The notes under the pieces were generated by a model, which was given only the letters and a program-made list of their open reading frames with translations, was not told where the DNA came from and made no database searches. Shown here one piece after another: positions 25,801 to 40,499 of a stretch of 64,000 nucleotides of DNA. The position numbers and the translations under genes were made by a program. The stretch is from Ctena decussata (lineage: Eukaryota > Mollusca > Bivalvia > Lucinida > Lucinidae), in contig OZ022503.1 in the NCBI GenBank assembly GCA_963989385.1, positions 51,582,858 to 51,646,857 of the forward strand, written 5' to 3'. Positions within the stretch are counted from its first letter, which is position 1, and each line of letters opens with the position of its first letter.

Positions 25801-28800
25801 ATCCGCCCAGTCTGGTGAGAGTCTTTGCAGTGCGCTTAAAGGGTAGCTAAGAGTCTAAGCTACCTCCATGCGGACAGCAAAGACTCTGATCAGACTGGGC
25901 GGATGCCCAGGCTGATCTGAGTCTTCGCTGGACGCACAACCACTTTGTTGGTTTTGTCGTGTCGCGGCTCATTTGTAAGAAGGAAATCAAAGAATACTTA
26001 CGTTTTTTTTTTTTGTAGTTCCCCCCCCCCTCTCTCCCTCCTCGCAGAATCTGAAATGGAAAAAAGAAGAGAGACAAAAGAAGTCCAACACACTTGGGTT
26101 ATAAAGCAACTATTATCACATGACATAACCCACTGGGCACACAAGGTTGAATCAACACTGATTCAAAGTTGATTCAACGTCATGGCGTCGAATCAAAGTT
26201 GATTCAGTGTTGATTCTACGGCGAGTGCCTGTTGGGAACCAATCACAACACAACCTAACCTAGTTTAACATACTATTAGAGACAGAGCAAATATTGAACC
26301 AGTTTCACCCGAGTATACCTTATGCCTGACTTTACATTTATTGCAACTCATTTGTGAGAAGAAAATCAACCAATCACATCACAACCTAACCTAGCTTAAC
26401 TTATCTTTTATTTTGACACGTGTACGACAGGAGAAGAGAGAAACCAAAGGGGTTGACGCATCCCGCACACAACGCTCAATCAACATTGAATCAACGTCGA
26501 CTCAACGTCATGGGGCGTTGAATCAACGTTGATTCAATGTTGACTTAACGTCGTATGCCTCCCGGGGAGTTGGGCTGATATACCTATTAGAGACAGAGCA
26601 AATATTGGGCCAGTTTCACCAGAGTCTACCTTATGCATGACTTTACATGTATTGCAACTCATTTGAGCCGCGACACGACAAAACCAACAATGTGGTTGTG
26701 CGCCCAGCGCAGACTCAGATCAGCCTGGGCATCCGCCCAGTCTGGTGAGAGTCTTTGCAGTGCGCTTAAAGGGTAGCTAAGAGTCTAAGCTACCTCCATG
26801 CGGACAGCAAAGACTCTGATCAGACTGGGCGGATGCCCAGGCTGATCTGAGTCTTCGCTGGACGCACAACCACTTTGTTGGTTTTGTCGTGTCGCGGCTC
26901 ATTTGTAAGAAGGAAATCAAAGAATACTTACGTTTTTTTTTGTAGTTCCCCCCCCCCCTCTCTCCCTCCTCGCAGAATCTGAAATGGAAAAAAGAAGAGA
27001 GACAAAAGAAGTCCAACACACTTGGGTTATAAAGCAACTATTATCACATGACATAACCCACTGGGCACACAAGGTTGAATCAACACTGATTCAAAGTTGA
27101 TTCAACGTCATGGCGTCGAATCAAAGTTGATTCAGTGTTGATTCTACGGCGAGTGCCTGTTGGGAACCAATCACAACACAACCTAACCTAGTTTAACATA
27201 CTATTAGAGACAGAGCAAATATTGAACCAGTTTCACCCGAGTATACCTTATGCCTGACTTTACATTTATTGCAACTCATTTGTGAGAAGAAAATCAACCA
27301 ATCACATCACAACCTAACCTAGCTTAACTTATCTTTTATTTTGACACGTGTACGACAGGAGAAGAGAGAAACCAAAGGGGTGGACGCGTCCCGCACACAA
27401 CGCTCAATCAACATTGAATCAACGTCGACTCAACGTCATGGGGCGTTGAATCAACGTTGATTCAATGTTGACTTAACGTCGTATGCCTCCCGGGGAGTTG
27501 GGCTGATATACCTATTAGAGACAGAGCAAATATTGGGCCAGTTTCACCAGAGTCTACCTTATGCATGACTTTACATGTATTGCAACTCATTTGAGCCGCG
27601 ACACGACAAAACCAACAATGTGGTTGTGCGCCCAGCGCAGACTCAGATCAGCCTGGGCATCCGCCCAGTCTGGTGAGAGTCTTTGCAGTGCGCTTAAAGG
27701 GTAGCTAAGAGTCTAAGCTACCTCCATGCGGACAGCAAAGACTCTGATCAGACTGGGCGGATGCCCAGGCTGATCTGAGTCTTCGCTGGACGCACAACCA
27801 CTTTGTTGGTTTTGTCGTGTCGCGGCTCATTTGTAAGAAGGAAATCAAAGAATACTTACGTTTTTTTTTTTGTAGTTCCCCCCCCCCTCTCTCCCTCCTC
27901 GCAGAATCTGAAATGGAAAAAAGAAGAGAGACAAAAGAAGTCCAACACACTTGGGTTATAAAGCAACTATTATCACATGACATAACCCACTGGGCACACA
28001 AGGTTGAATCAACACTGATTCAAAGTTGATTCAACGTCATGGCGTCGAATCAAAGTTGATTCAGTGTTGATTCTACGGCGAGTGCCTGTTGGGAACCAAT
28101 CACAACACAACCTAACCTAGTTTAACATACTATTAGAGACAGAGCAAATATTGAACCAGTTTCACCCGAGTATACCTTATGCCTGACTTTACATTTATTG
28201 CAACTCATTTGTGAGAAGAAAATCAACCAATCACATCACAACCTAACCTAGCTTAACTTATCTTTTATTTTGACACGTGTACGACAGGAGAAGAGAGAAA
28301 CCAAAGGGGTGGACGCGTCCCGCACACAACGCTCAATCAACATTGAATCAACGTCGACTCAACGTCATGGGGCGTTGAATCAACGTTGATTCAATGTTGA
28401 CTTAACGTCGTATGCCTCCCGGGGAGTTGGGCTGATATACCTATTAGAGACAGAGCAAATATTGGGCCAGTTTCACCAGAGTCTACCTTATGCATGACTT
28501 TACATGTATTGCAACTATTTTGAGCCGCGACACGACAAAACCAACAATGTGGTTGTGCGCCCAGCGCAGACTCAGATCAGCCTGGGCATCCGCCCAGTCT
28601 GGTGAGAGTCTTTGCAGTGCGCTTAAAGGGTAGCTAAGAGTCTAAGCTACCTCCATGCGGACAGCAAAGACTCTGATCAGACTGGGCGGATGCCCAGGCT
28701 GATCTGAGTCTTCGCTGGACGCACAACCACTTTGTTGGTTTTGTCGTGTCGCGGCTCATTTGTAAGAAGGAAATCAAAGAATACTTACGTTTTTTTTTTT

Positions 28801-31800
28801 TGTAGTTCCCCCCCCCCCCCTCTCTCCCTCCTCGCAGAATCTGAAATGGAAAAAAGAAGAGAGACAAAAGAAGTCCAACACACTTGGGTTATAAAGCAAC
28901 TATTATCACATGACATAACCCACTGGGCACACAAGGTTGAATCAACACTGATTCAAAGTTGATTCAACGTCATGGCGTCGAATCAAAGTTGATTCAGTGT
29001 TGATTCTACGGCGAGTGCCTGTTGGGAACCAATCACAACACAACCTAACCTAGTTTAACATACTATTAGAGACAGAGCAAATATTGAACCAGTTTCACCC
29101 GAGTATACCTTATGCCTGACTTTACATTTATTGCAACTCATTTGTGAGAAGAAAATCAACCAATCACATCACAACCTAACCTAGCTTAACTTATCTTTTA
29201 TTTTGACACGTGTACGACAGGAGAAGAGAGAAACCAAAGGGGTGGACGCGTCCCGCACACAACGCTCAATCAACATTGAATCAACGTCGACTCAACGTCA
29301 TGGGGCGTTGAATCAACGTTGATTCAATGTTGACTTAACGTCGTATGCCTCCCGGGGAGTTGGGCTGATATACCTATTAGAGACAGAGCAAATATTGGGC
29401 CAGTTTCACCAGAGTCTACCTTATGCATGACTTTACATGTATTGCAACTCATTTGAGCCGCGACACGACAAAACCAACAATGTGGTTGTGCGCCCAGCGC
29501 AGACTCAGATCAGCCTGGGCATCCGCCCAGTCTGGTGAGAGTCTTTGCAGTGCGCTTAAAGGGTAGCTAAGAGTCTAAGCTACCTCCATGCGGACAGCAA
29601 AGACTCTGATCAGACTGGGCGGATGCCCAGGCTGATCTGAGTCTTCGCTGGACGCACAACCACTTTGTTGGTTTTGTCGTGTCGCGGCTCATTTGTAAGA
29701 AGGAAATCAAAGAATACTTACGTTTTTTTTTTTTGTAGTTCCCCTCCCCTCTCTCCCTCCTCGCAGAATCTGAAATGGAAAAAAGAAGAGAGACAAAAGA
29801 AGTCCAACACACTTGGGTTATAAAGCAACTATTATCACATGACATAACCCACTGGGCACACAAGGTTGAATCAACACTGATTCAAAGTTGATTCAACGTC
29901 ATGGCGTCGAATCAAAGTTGATTCAGTGTTGATTCTACGGCGAGTGCCTGTTGGGAACCAATCACAACACAACCTAACCTAGTTTAACATACTATTAGAG
30001 ACAGAGCAAATATTGAACCAGTTTCACCCGAGTATACCTTATGCCTGACTTTACATTTATTGCAACTCATTTGTGAGAAGAAAATCAACCAATCACATCA
30101 CAACCTAACCTAGCTTAACTTATCTTTTATTTTGACACGTGTACGACAGGAGAAGAGAGAAACCAAAGGGGTGGACGCGTCCCGCACACAACGCTCAATC
30201 AACATTGAATCAACGTCGACTCAACGTCATGGGGCGTTGAATCAACGTTGATTCAATGTTGACTTAACGTCGTATGCCTCCCGGGGAGTTGGGCTGATAT
30301 ACCTATTAGAGACAGAGCAAATATTGGGCCAGTTTCACCAGAGTCTACCTTATGCATGACTTTACATGTATTCCAACTCATTTGAGCCGCGACACGACAA
30401 AACCAACAATGTGGTTGTGCGCCCAGCGCAGACTCAGATCAGCCTGGGCATCCGCCCAGTCTGGTGAGAGTCTTTGCAGTGCGCTTAAAGGGTAGCTAAG
30501 AGTCTAAGCTACCTCCATGCGGACAGCAAAGACTCTGATCAGACTGGGCGGATGCCCAGGCTGATCTGTGTCTTCGCTGGACGCACAACCACTTTGTTGG
30601 TTTTGTCGTGTCGCGGCTCATTTGTAAGAAGGAAATCAAAGAATACTTACGTTTTTTTTTTGTAGTCCCCCCCTCTCTCCCTCCTCGCAGAATCTGAAAT
30701 GGAAAAAAGAAGAGAGACAAAAGAAGTCCAACACACTTGGGTTATAAAGCAACTATTATCACATGACATAACCCACGGGGCACACAAGGTTGAATCAACA
30801 CTGATTCAAAGTTGATTCAACGTCATGGCGTCGAATCAAAGTTGATTCAGTGTTGATTCTACGGCGAGTGCCTGTTGGGAACCAATCACAACACAACCTA
30901 ACCTAGTTTAACATACTATTAGAGACAGAGCAAATATTGAACCAGTTTCACCCGAGTATACCTTATGCCTGACTTTACATTTATTGCAACTCATTTGTGA
31001 GAAGAAAATCAACCAATCACATCACAACCTAACCTAGCTTAACTTATCTTTTATTTTGACACGTGTACGACAGGAGAAGAGAGAAACCAAAGGGGTGGAC
31101 GCGTCCCGCACACAACGCTCAATCAACATTGAATCAACGTCGACTCAACGTCATGGGGCGTTGAATCAACGTTGATTCAATGTTGACTTAACGTCGTATG
31201 CCTCCCGGGGAGTTGGGCTGATATACCTATTAGAGACAGAGCAAATATTGGGCCAGTTTCACCAGAGTCTACCTTATGCATGACTTTACATGTATTGCAA
31301 CTCATTTGAGCCGCGACACGACAAAACCAACAATGTGGTTGTGCGCCCAGCGCAGACTCAGATCAGCCTGGGCATCCGCCCAGTCTGGTGAGAGTCTTTG
31401 CAGTGCGCTTAAAGGGTAGCTAAGAGTCTAAGCTACCTCCATGCGGACAGCAAAGACTCTGATCAGACTGGGCGGATGCCCAGGCTGATCTGAGTCTTCG
31501 CTGGACGCACAACCACTTTGTTGGTTTTGTCGTGTCGCGGCTCATTTGTAAGAAGGAAATCAAAGAATACTTACGTTTTTTTTTTTGTAGTTCCCCCCCC
31601 CCCCCCTCTCTCCCTCCTCGCAGAATCTGAAATGGAAAAAAGAAGAGAGACAAAAGAAGTCCAACACACTTGGGTTATAAAGCAACTATTATCACATGAC
31701 ATAACCCACTGGGCACACAAGGTTGAATCAACACTGATTCAAAGTTGATTCAACGTCATGGCGTCGAATCAAAGTTGATTCAGTGTTGATTCTACGGCGA

Positions 31801-34097
31801 GTGCCTGTTGGGAACCAATCACAACACAACCTAACCTAGTTTAACATACTATTAGAGACAGAGCAAATATTGAACCAGTTTCACCCGAGTATACCTTATG
31901 CCTGACTTTACATTTATTGCAACTCATTTGTGAGAAGAAAATCAACCAATCACATCACAACCTAACCTAGCTTAACTTATCTTTTATTTTGACACGTGTA
32001 CGACAGGAGAAGAGAGAAACCAAAGGGGTTGACGCGTCCCGCACACAACGCTCAATCAACATTGAATCAACGTCATGGGGCGTTGAATCAACGTTGATTC
32101 AATGTTGACTTAACGTCGTATGCCTCCCGGGGAGTTGGGCTGATATACCTATTAGAGACAGAGCAAATATTGGGCCAGTTTCACCAGAGTCTACCTTATG
32201 CATGACTTTACATGTATTGCAACTATTTTGAGCCGCGACACGACAAAACCAACAATGTGGTTGTGCGCCCAGCGCAGACTCAGATCAGCCTGGGCATCCG
32301 CCCAGTCTGGTGAGAGTCTTTGCAGTGCGCTTAAAGGGTAGCTAAGAGTCTAAGCTACCTCCATGCGGACAGCAAAGACTCTGATCAGACTGGGCGGATG
32401 CCCAGGCTGATCTGTGTCTTCGCTGGACGCACAACCACTTTGTTGGTTTTGTCGTGTCGCGGCTCATTTGTAAGAAGGAAATCAAAGAATACTTACGTTT
32501 TTTTTTGTAGTTCCCCCCCCCCCCCCTCTCTCCCTCCTCGCAGAATCTGAAATGGAAAAAAGAAGAGAGACAAAAGAAGTCCAACACACTTGGGTTATAA
32601 AGCAACTATTATCACATGACATAACCCACTGGGCACACAAGGTTGAATCAACACTGATTCAAAGTTGATTCAACGTCATGGCGTCGAATCAAAGTTGATT
32701 CAGTGTTGATTCTACGGCGAGTGCCTGTTGGGAACCAATCACAACACAACCTAACCTAGTTTAACATACTATTAGAGACAGAGCAAATATTGAACCAGTT
32801 TCACCCGAGTATACCTTATGCCTGACTTTACATTTATTGCAACTCATTTGTGAGAAGAAAATCAACCAATCACATCACAACCTAACCTAGCTTAACTTAT
32901 CTTTTATTTTGACACGTGTACGACAGGAGAAGAGAGAAACCAAAGGGGTGGACGCGTCCCGCACACAACGCTCAATCAACATTGAATCAACGTCGACTCA
33001 ACGTCATGGGGCGTTGAATCAACGTTGATTCAATGTTGACTTAACGTCGTATGTCTCCCGGGGAGTTGGGCTGATATACCTATTAGAGACAGAGCAAATA
33101 TTGGGCCAGTTTCACCAGAGTCTACCTTATGCATGACTTTACATGTATTGCAACTCATTTGAGCCGCGACACGACAAAACCAACAATGTGGTTGTGCGCC
33201 CAGCGCAGACTCAGATCAGCCTGGGCATCCGCCCAGTCTGGTGAGAGTCTTTGCAGTGCGCTTAAAGGGTAGCTAAGAGTCTAAGCTACCTCCATGCGGA
33301 CAGCAAAGACTCTGATCAGACTGGGCGGATGCCCAGGCTGATCTGAGTCTTCGCTGGACGCACAACCACTTTGTTGGTTTTGTCGTGTCGCGGCTCATTT
33401 GTAAGAAGGAAATCAAAGAATACTTACGTTTTTTTTTGTAGTTCCCCCCCCCCCCCCCCTCTCTCCCTCCTCGCAGAATCTGAAATGGAAAAAAGAAGAG
33501 AGACAAAAGAAGTCCAACACACTTGGGTTATAAAGCAACTATTATCACATGACATAACCCACTGGGCACACAAGGTTGAATCAACACTGATTCAAAGTTG
33601 ATTCAACGTCATGGCGTCGAATCAAAGTTGATTCAGTGTTGATTCTACGGCGAGTGCCTGTTGGGAACCAATCACAACACAACCTAACCTAGTTTAACAT
33701 ACTATTAGAGACAGAGCAAATATTGAACCAGTTTCACCCGAGTATACCTTATGCCTGACTTTACATTTATTGCAACTCATTTGTGAGAAGAAAATCAACC
33801 AATCACATCACAACCTAACCTAGCTTAACTTATCTTTTATTTTGACACGTGTACGACAGGAGAAGAGAGAAACCAAAGGGGTGGACGCGTCCCGCACACA
33901 ACGCTCAATCAACATTGAATCAACGTCGACTCAACGTCATGGGGCGTTGAATCAACGTTGATTCAATGTTGACTTAACGTCGTATGCCTCCCGGGGAGTT
34001 GGGCTGATATACCTATTAGAGACAGAGCAAATATTGGGCCAGTTTCACCAGAGTCTACCTTATGCATGACTTTACATGTATTTCAACTCATTTGAGC

Positions 34098-34945
34098 CGA
34101 CAAAACCAACAATGCGGTTGTGCGCCCAGCGCAGACTCAGATCAGCCTGGGCATCCGCCCAGTCTGGTGAGAGTCTTTGCAGTGCGCTTAAAGGGTAGCT
34201 AAGAGTCTAAGCTACCTCCATGCGGACAGCAAAGACTCAATCAACATTGAATCAACGTCGACTCAACGTCATGGGGCGTTGAATCAACGTTGATTCAATG
34301 TTGACTTAACGTCGTATGCCTCCCGGGGAGTTGGGCTGATATACCTATTAGAGACAGAGCAAATATTGGGCCAGTTTCACCAGAGTCTACCTTATGCATG
34401 ACTTTACATGTATTTCAACTCATTTGAGCCGCGACACGACAAAACCAACAATGTGGTTGTGCGCCCAGCGCAGACTCAGATCAGCCTGGGCATCCGCCCA
34501 GTCTGGTGAGAGTCTTTGCAGTGGGCTTAAAGGGTAGCTAAGAGTCTAAGCTACCTTCATGCGGACAGCAAAGACTCTGATCAGACTGGGCGGATGCCAA
34601 GGCTGATCTGAGTCTTCGCTGGACGCACAACCACTTTGGTGGTTTTGTCGTGTCGCGGCTCATTTGTAAGAAGGAAATCAAAGAATACTTACGTTTTTTT
34701 TTTGTAGTTCCCCTCCCCTCTCTCCCTCCTCGCAGAATCTGAAATGGAAAAAAGAAGAGAGACAAAAGAAGTCCAACACACTTGGGTTATAAAGCAACTA
34801 TTATCACATGACATAACCCAACTCATTTGAGCCGCGACAAGACAAAACCAACAATGTGGTTGTGCGCCCAGCGCAGACTCAGATCAGCCTGGGCATCCGC
34901 CCAGTCTGGTGAGAGTCTTTGCAGTGCGCTTAAAGGGTAGCTAAG
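34098..34945. repeat. Rearranged monomers with two deletion junctions
   Basis: At about 34231-34240 the hairpin right arm (AAAGACTC) runs directly into AATCAACATTGAATC of an A palindrome. The rest of that hairpin, the C-run, the B palindrome and most of an A half are missing, with CTC shared at the join. At about 34815-34822, ATAACCC of a B half runs straight into AACTCATTTGAGCCGCG of another B half, removing the B palindrome and a whole A half. A 7-bp deletion in the left hairpin terminus is seen at 34098. Hairpin spacings become irregular, 1265 and 403 bp. Confidence 0.8.
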
Positions 34946-37900
34946 AGTCTAAGCTACCTCCATGCGGACAGCAAAGACTCTGGTCAGACTGGGCGAATGC
35001 CCAGGCTGATCTGAGTCTTCGCTGGACGCACAACCACTTTGTTGGTTTTGTTGTGTCGAGGCTCATTTGTAAGAAGGAAATCAAAGAATACTTACGTGTT
35101 TTTTTTTTGTAGTTCCCCCCCCCCCCTCTCTCCCTCCTCGCAGAATCTGAAATGGAAAAAAGAAGAGAGACAAAAGAAGTCCAACACACTTGGGTTATAA
35201 AGCAACTATTATCACATGACATAACCCACTGGGCACACAAGGTTGAATCAACACTGATTCAAAGTTGATTCAACGTCATGGCGTCGAATCAAAGTTGATT
35301 CAGTGTTGATTCTACGGCGAGTGCCTGTTGGGAACCAATCACAACACAACCTAACCTAGTTTAACATACTATTAGAGACAGAGCAAATATTAAACCAGTT
35401 TCAACCGAGTATACCTTATGCCTGACTTTACATTTATTGCAACTCATTTGTGAGAAGAAAATCAACCAATCACATCACAACCTAACCTAGCTTAACTTAT
35501 CTTTTATTTTGACACGTGTACGACAGGAGAAGAGAGAAACCAAAGGGGTGGACGCGTCCCGCACACAACGCTCAATCAACATTGAATCAACGTCGACTCA
35601 ACGTCATGGGGCGTTGAATCAACGTTGATTCAATGTTGACTTAACGTCGTATGCCTCCCGGGGAGTTGGGCTGATATACCTATTAGAGACAGAGCAAATA
35701 TTGGGCCAGTTTCACCAGAGTCTACCTTATGCATGACTTTACATGTATTGCAACTCATTTGAGCCGCGACACGACAAAACCAACAATGTGGTTGTGCGCC
35801 CAGCGCAGACTCAGATCAGCCTGGGCATCCGCCCAGTCTGGTGAGAGTCTTTGCAGTGCGCTTAAAGGGTAGCTAAGAGTCTAAGCTACCTCCATGCGGA
35901 CAGCAAAGACTCTGATCAGACTGGGCGGATGCCCAGGCTGATCTGTGTCTTCGCTGGACGCACAACCACTTTGTTGGTTTTGTCGTGTCGCGGCTCATTT
36001 GTAAGAAGGAAATCAAAGAATACTTACGTTTTTTTTTTGTAGTTCCCCTCCCCTCTCTCCCTCCTCGCAGAATCTGAAATGGAAAAAAGAAGAGAGACAA
36101 AAGAAGTCCAACACACTTGGGTTATAAAGCAACTATTATCACATGACATAACCCACTGGGCACACAAGGTTGAATCAACACTGATTCAAAGTTGATTCAA
36201 CGTCATGGCGTCGAATCAAAGTTGATTCAGTGTTGATTCTACGGCGAGTGCCTGTTGGGAACCAATCACAACACAACCTAACCTAGTTTAACATACTATT
36301 AGAGACAGAGCAAATATTGAACCAGTTTCACCCGAGTATACCTTATGCCTGACTTCACATTTATTGCAACTCATTTGTGAGAAGAAAATCAACCAATCAC
36401 ATCACAACCTAACCTAGCTTAACTTATCTTTTATTTTGACACGTGTACGACAGGAGAAGAGAGAAACCAAAGGGGTGGACGCGTCCCGCACACAACGCTC
36501 AATCAACATTGAATCAACGTCGACTCAACGTCATGGGGCGTTGAATCAACGTTGATTCAATGTTGACTTAACGTCGTATGCCTCCCGGGGAGTTGGGCTG
36601 ATATACCTATTAGAGACAGAGCAAATATTGGGCCAGTTTCACCAGAGTCTACCTTATGCATGACTTTACATGTATTGCAACTCATTTGAGCCGCGACACG
36701 ACAAAACCAACAATGTGGTTGTACGCCCAGCGCAGACTCAGATCAGCCTGGGCATCCGCCCAGTCTGGTGAGAGTCTTTGCAGTGCGCTTAAAGGGTAGC
36801 TAAGAGTCTAAGCTACCTCCATGCGGACAGCAAAGACTCTGGTCAGACTGGGCGAATGCCCAGGCTGATCTGAGTCTTCGCTGGACGCACAACCACTTTG
36901 TTGGTTTTGTTGTGTCGAGGCTCATTTGTAAGAAGGAAATCAAAGAATACTTACGTGTTTTTTTTTTGTAGTTCCCCCCCCCCCCCCCCTCTCTCCCTCC
37001 TGGCAGAATCTGAAATGGAAAAAAGAAGAGAGACAAAAGAAGTCCAACACACTTGGGTTATAAAGCAACTATTATCACATGACATAACCCACTGGGCACA
37101 CAAGGTTGAATCAACACTGATTCAAAGTTGATTCAACGTCATGGCGTCGAATCAAAGTTGATTCAGTGTTGATTCTACGGCGAGTGCCTGTTGGGAACCA
37201 ATCACAACACAACCTAACCTAGTTTAACATACTATTAGAGACAGAGCAAATATTGAACCAGTTTCACCCGAGTATACCTTATGCCTGACTTTACATTTAT
37301 TGCAACTCATTTGTGAGAAGAAAATCAACCAATCACATCACAACCTAACCTAGCTTAACTTATCTTTTATTTTGACACGTGTACGACAGGAGAAGAGAGA
37401 AACCAAAGGGGTGGACGCGTCCCGCACACAACGCTCAATCAACATTGAATCAACGTCGACTCAACGTCATGGGGCGTTGAATCAACGTTGATTCAATGTT
37501 GACTTAACGTCGTATGCCTCCCGGGGAGTTGGGCTGATATACCTATTAGAGACAGAGCAAATATTGGGTCAGTTTCACCAGAGTCTACCTTATGCATGAC
37601 TTTACATGTATTGCAACTCATTTGAGCCGCGACACGACAAAACCAACAATGTGGTTGTGCGCCCAGCGCAGACTCAGATCAGCCTGGGCATCCGCCCAGT
37701 CTGGTGAGAGTCTTTGCAGTGCGCTTAAAGGGTAGCTAAGAGTCTAAGCTACCTCCATGCGGACAGCAAAGACTCTGATCAGACTGGGCGGATGCCCAGG
37801 CTGATCTGAGTCTTCGCTGGACGCACAACCACTTTGTTGGTTTTGTCGTGTCGCGGCTCATTTGTAAGAAGGAAATCAAAGAATACTTACGTTTTTTTTT

Positions 37901-40499
37901 GTAGTTCCCCTCCCCTCTCTCCCTCCTCGCAGAATCTGAAATGGAAAAAAGAAGAGAGACAAAAGAAGTCCAACACACTTGGGTTATAAAGCAACTATTA
38001 TCACATGACATAACCCACTGGGCACACAAGGTTGAATCAACACTGATTCAAAGTTGATTCAACGTCATGGCGTCGAATCAAAGTTGATTCAGTGTTGATT
38101 CTACGGCGAGTGCCTGTTGGGAACCAATCACAACACAACCTAACCTAGTTTAACATACTATTAGAGACAGAGCAAATATTGAACCAGTTTCACCCGAGTA
38201 TACCTTATGCCTGACTTTACATTTATTGCAACTCATTTGTGAGAAGAAAATCAACCAATCATATCACAACCTAACCTAGCTTAACTTATCTTTTATTTTG
38301 ACACGTGTACGACAGGAGAAGAGAGAATCCAAAGGGGTGGACGCGTCCCGCACACAACGCTCAATCAACATTGAATCAACGTCGACTCAACGTCATGGGG
38401 CGTTGAATCAACGTTGATTCAATGTTGACTTAACGTCGTATGCCTCCCGGGGAGTTGGGCTGATATACCTATTAGAGACAGAGCAAATATTGGGCCAGTT
38501 TCACCAGAGTCTACCTTATGCATGACTTTACATGTATTTCAACTCATTTGAGCCGCGACACGACAAAACCAACAATGTGGTTGTGCGCCCAGCGCAGACT
38601 CAGATCAGCCTGGGCATCCGCCCAGTCTGGTGAGAGTCTTTGCAGTGCGCTTAAAGGGTAGCTAAGAGTCTAAGCTACCTTCATGCGGACAGCAAAGACT
38701 CTGATCAGACTGGGCGGATGCCAAGGCTGATCTGAGTCTTCGCTGGACGCACAACCACATTGTTGGTTTTGTCGTGTCGCGGCTCATTTGTAAGAAGGAA
38801 ATCAAAGAATACTTACGTTTTTTTTTGTAGTTCCCCTCCCCTCTCTCCCTCCTCGCAGAATCTGAAATGGAAAAAAGAAGAGAGACAAAAGAAGTCCAAC
38901 ACACTTGGGTTATAAAGCAACTATTATCACATGACATAACCCACTGGGCACACAAGGTTGAATCAACACTGATTCAAAGTTGATTCAACGTCATGGCGTC
39001 GAATCAAAGTTGATTCAGTGTTGATTCTACGGCGAGTGCCTGTTGGGAACCAATCACAACACAACCTAACCTAGTTTAACATACTATTAGAGACAGAGCA
39101 AATATTGAACCAGTTTCACCCGAGTATACCTTATGCCTGACTTTACATTTATTGCAACTCATTTGTGAGAAGAAAATCAACCAATCACATCACAACCTAA
39201 CCTAGCTTAACTTATCTTTTATTTTGACACGTGTACGACAGGAGAAGAGAGAAACCAAAGGGGTGGACGCGTCCCGCACACAACGCTCAATCAACATTGA
39301 ATCAACGTCGACTCAACGTCATGGGGCGTTGAATCAACGTTGATTCAATGTTGACTTAACGTCGTATGCCTCCCGGGGAGTTGGGCTGATATACCTATTA
39401 GAGACAGAGCAAATATTGCGCCAGTTTCACCAGAGTCTACCTTATGCATGACTTTACATGTATTGCAACTCATTTGAGCCGCGACAAGACAAAACCAACA
39501 ATGTGGTTGTGCGCCCAGCGCAGACTCAGATCAGCCTGGGCATCCGCCCAGTCTGGTGAGAGTCTTTGCAGTGCGCTTAAAGGGTAGCTAAGAGTCTAAG
39601 CTACCTCCATGCGGACAGCAAAGACTCTGATCAGACTGGGCGGATGCCCAGGCTGATCTGAGTCTTCGCTGGACGCACAACCACTTTGTTGGTTTTGTCG
39701 TGTCGCGGCTCATTTGTAAGAAGGAAATCAAAGGATACTTACGTTTTTTTCTTTTGTAGTTCCCCCCCCCCCCCCTCTCTCCCTCCTCGCAGAATCTGAA
39801 ATGGAAAAAAGAAGAGAGACAAAAGAAGTCCAACACACTTGGGTTATAAAGCAACTATTATCACATGACATAACCCACTGGGCACACAAGGTTGAATCAA
39901 CACTGATTCAAAGTTGATTCAACGTCATGGCGTCGAATCAAAGTTGATTCAGTGTTGATTCTACGGCGAGTGCCTGTTGGGAACCAATCACAACACAACC
40001 TAACCTAGTTTAACATACTATTAGAGACAGAGCAAATATTGAACCAGTTTCACCCGAGTATACCTTATGCCTGACTTTACATTTATTGCAACTCATTTGT
40101 GAGAAGAAAATCAACCAATCACATCACAACCTAACCTAGCTTAACTTATCTTTTATTTTGACACGTGTACGACAGGAGAAGAGAGAAACCAAAGGGGTGG
40201 ACGCGTCCCGCACACAACGCTCAATCAACATTGAATCAACGTCGACTCAACGTCATGGGGCGTTGAATCAACGTTGATTCAATGTTGACTTAACGTCGTA
40301 TGCCTCCCGGGGAGTTGGGCTGATATACCTATTAGAGACAGAGCAAATATTGGGCCAGTTTCACCAGAGTCTACCTTATGCATGACTTTACATGTATTGC
40401 AACTCATTTGAGCCGCGACACGACAAAACCAACAATGTGGTTGTGCGCCCAGCGCAGACTCAGATCAGCCTGGGCATCCGCCCAGTCTGGTGAGAGTCT

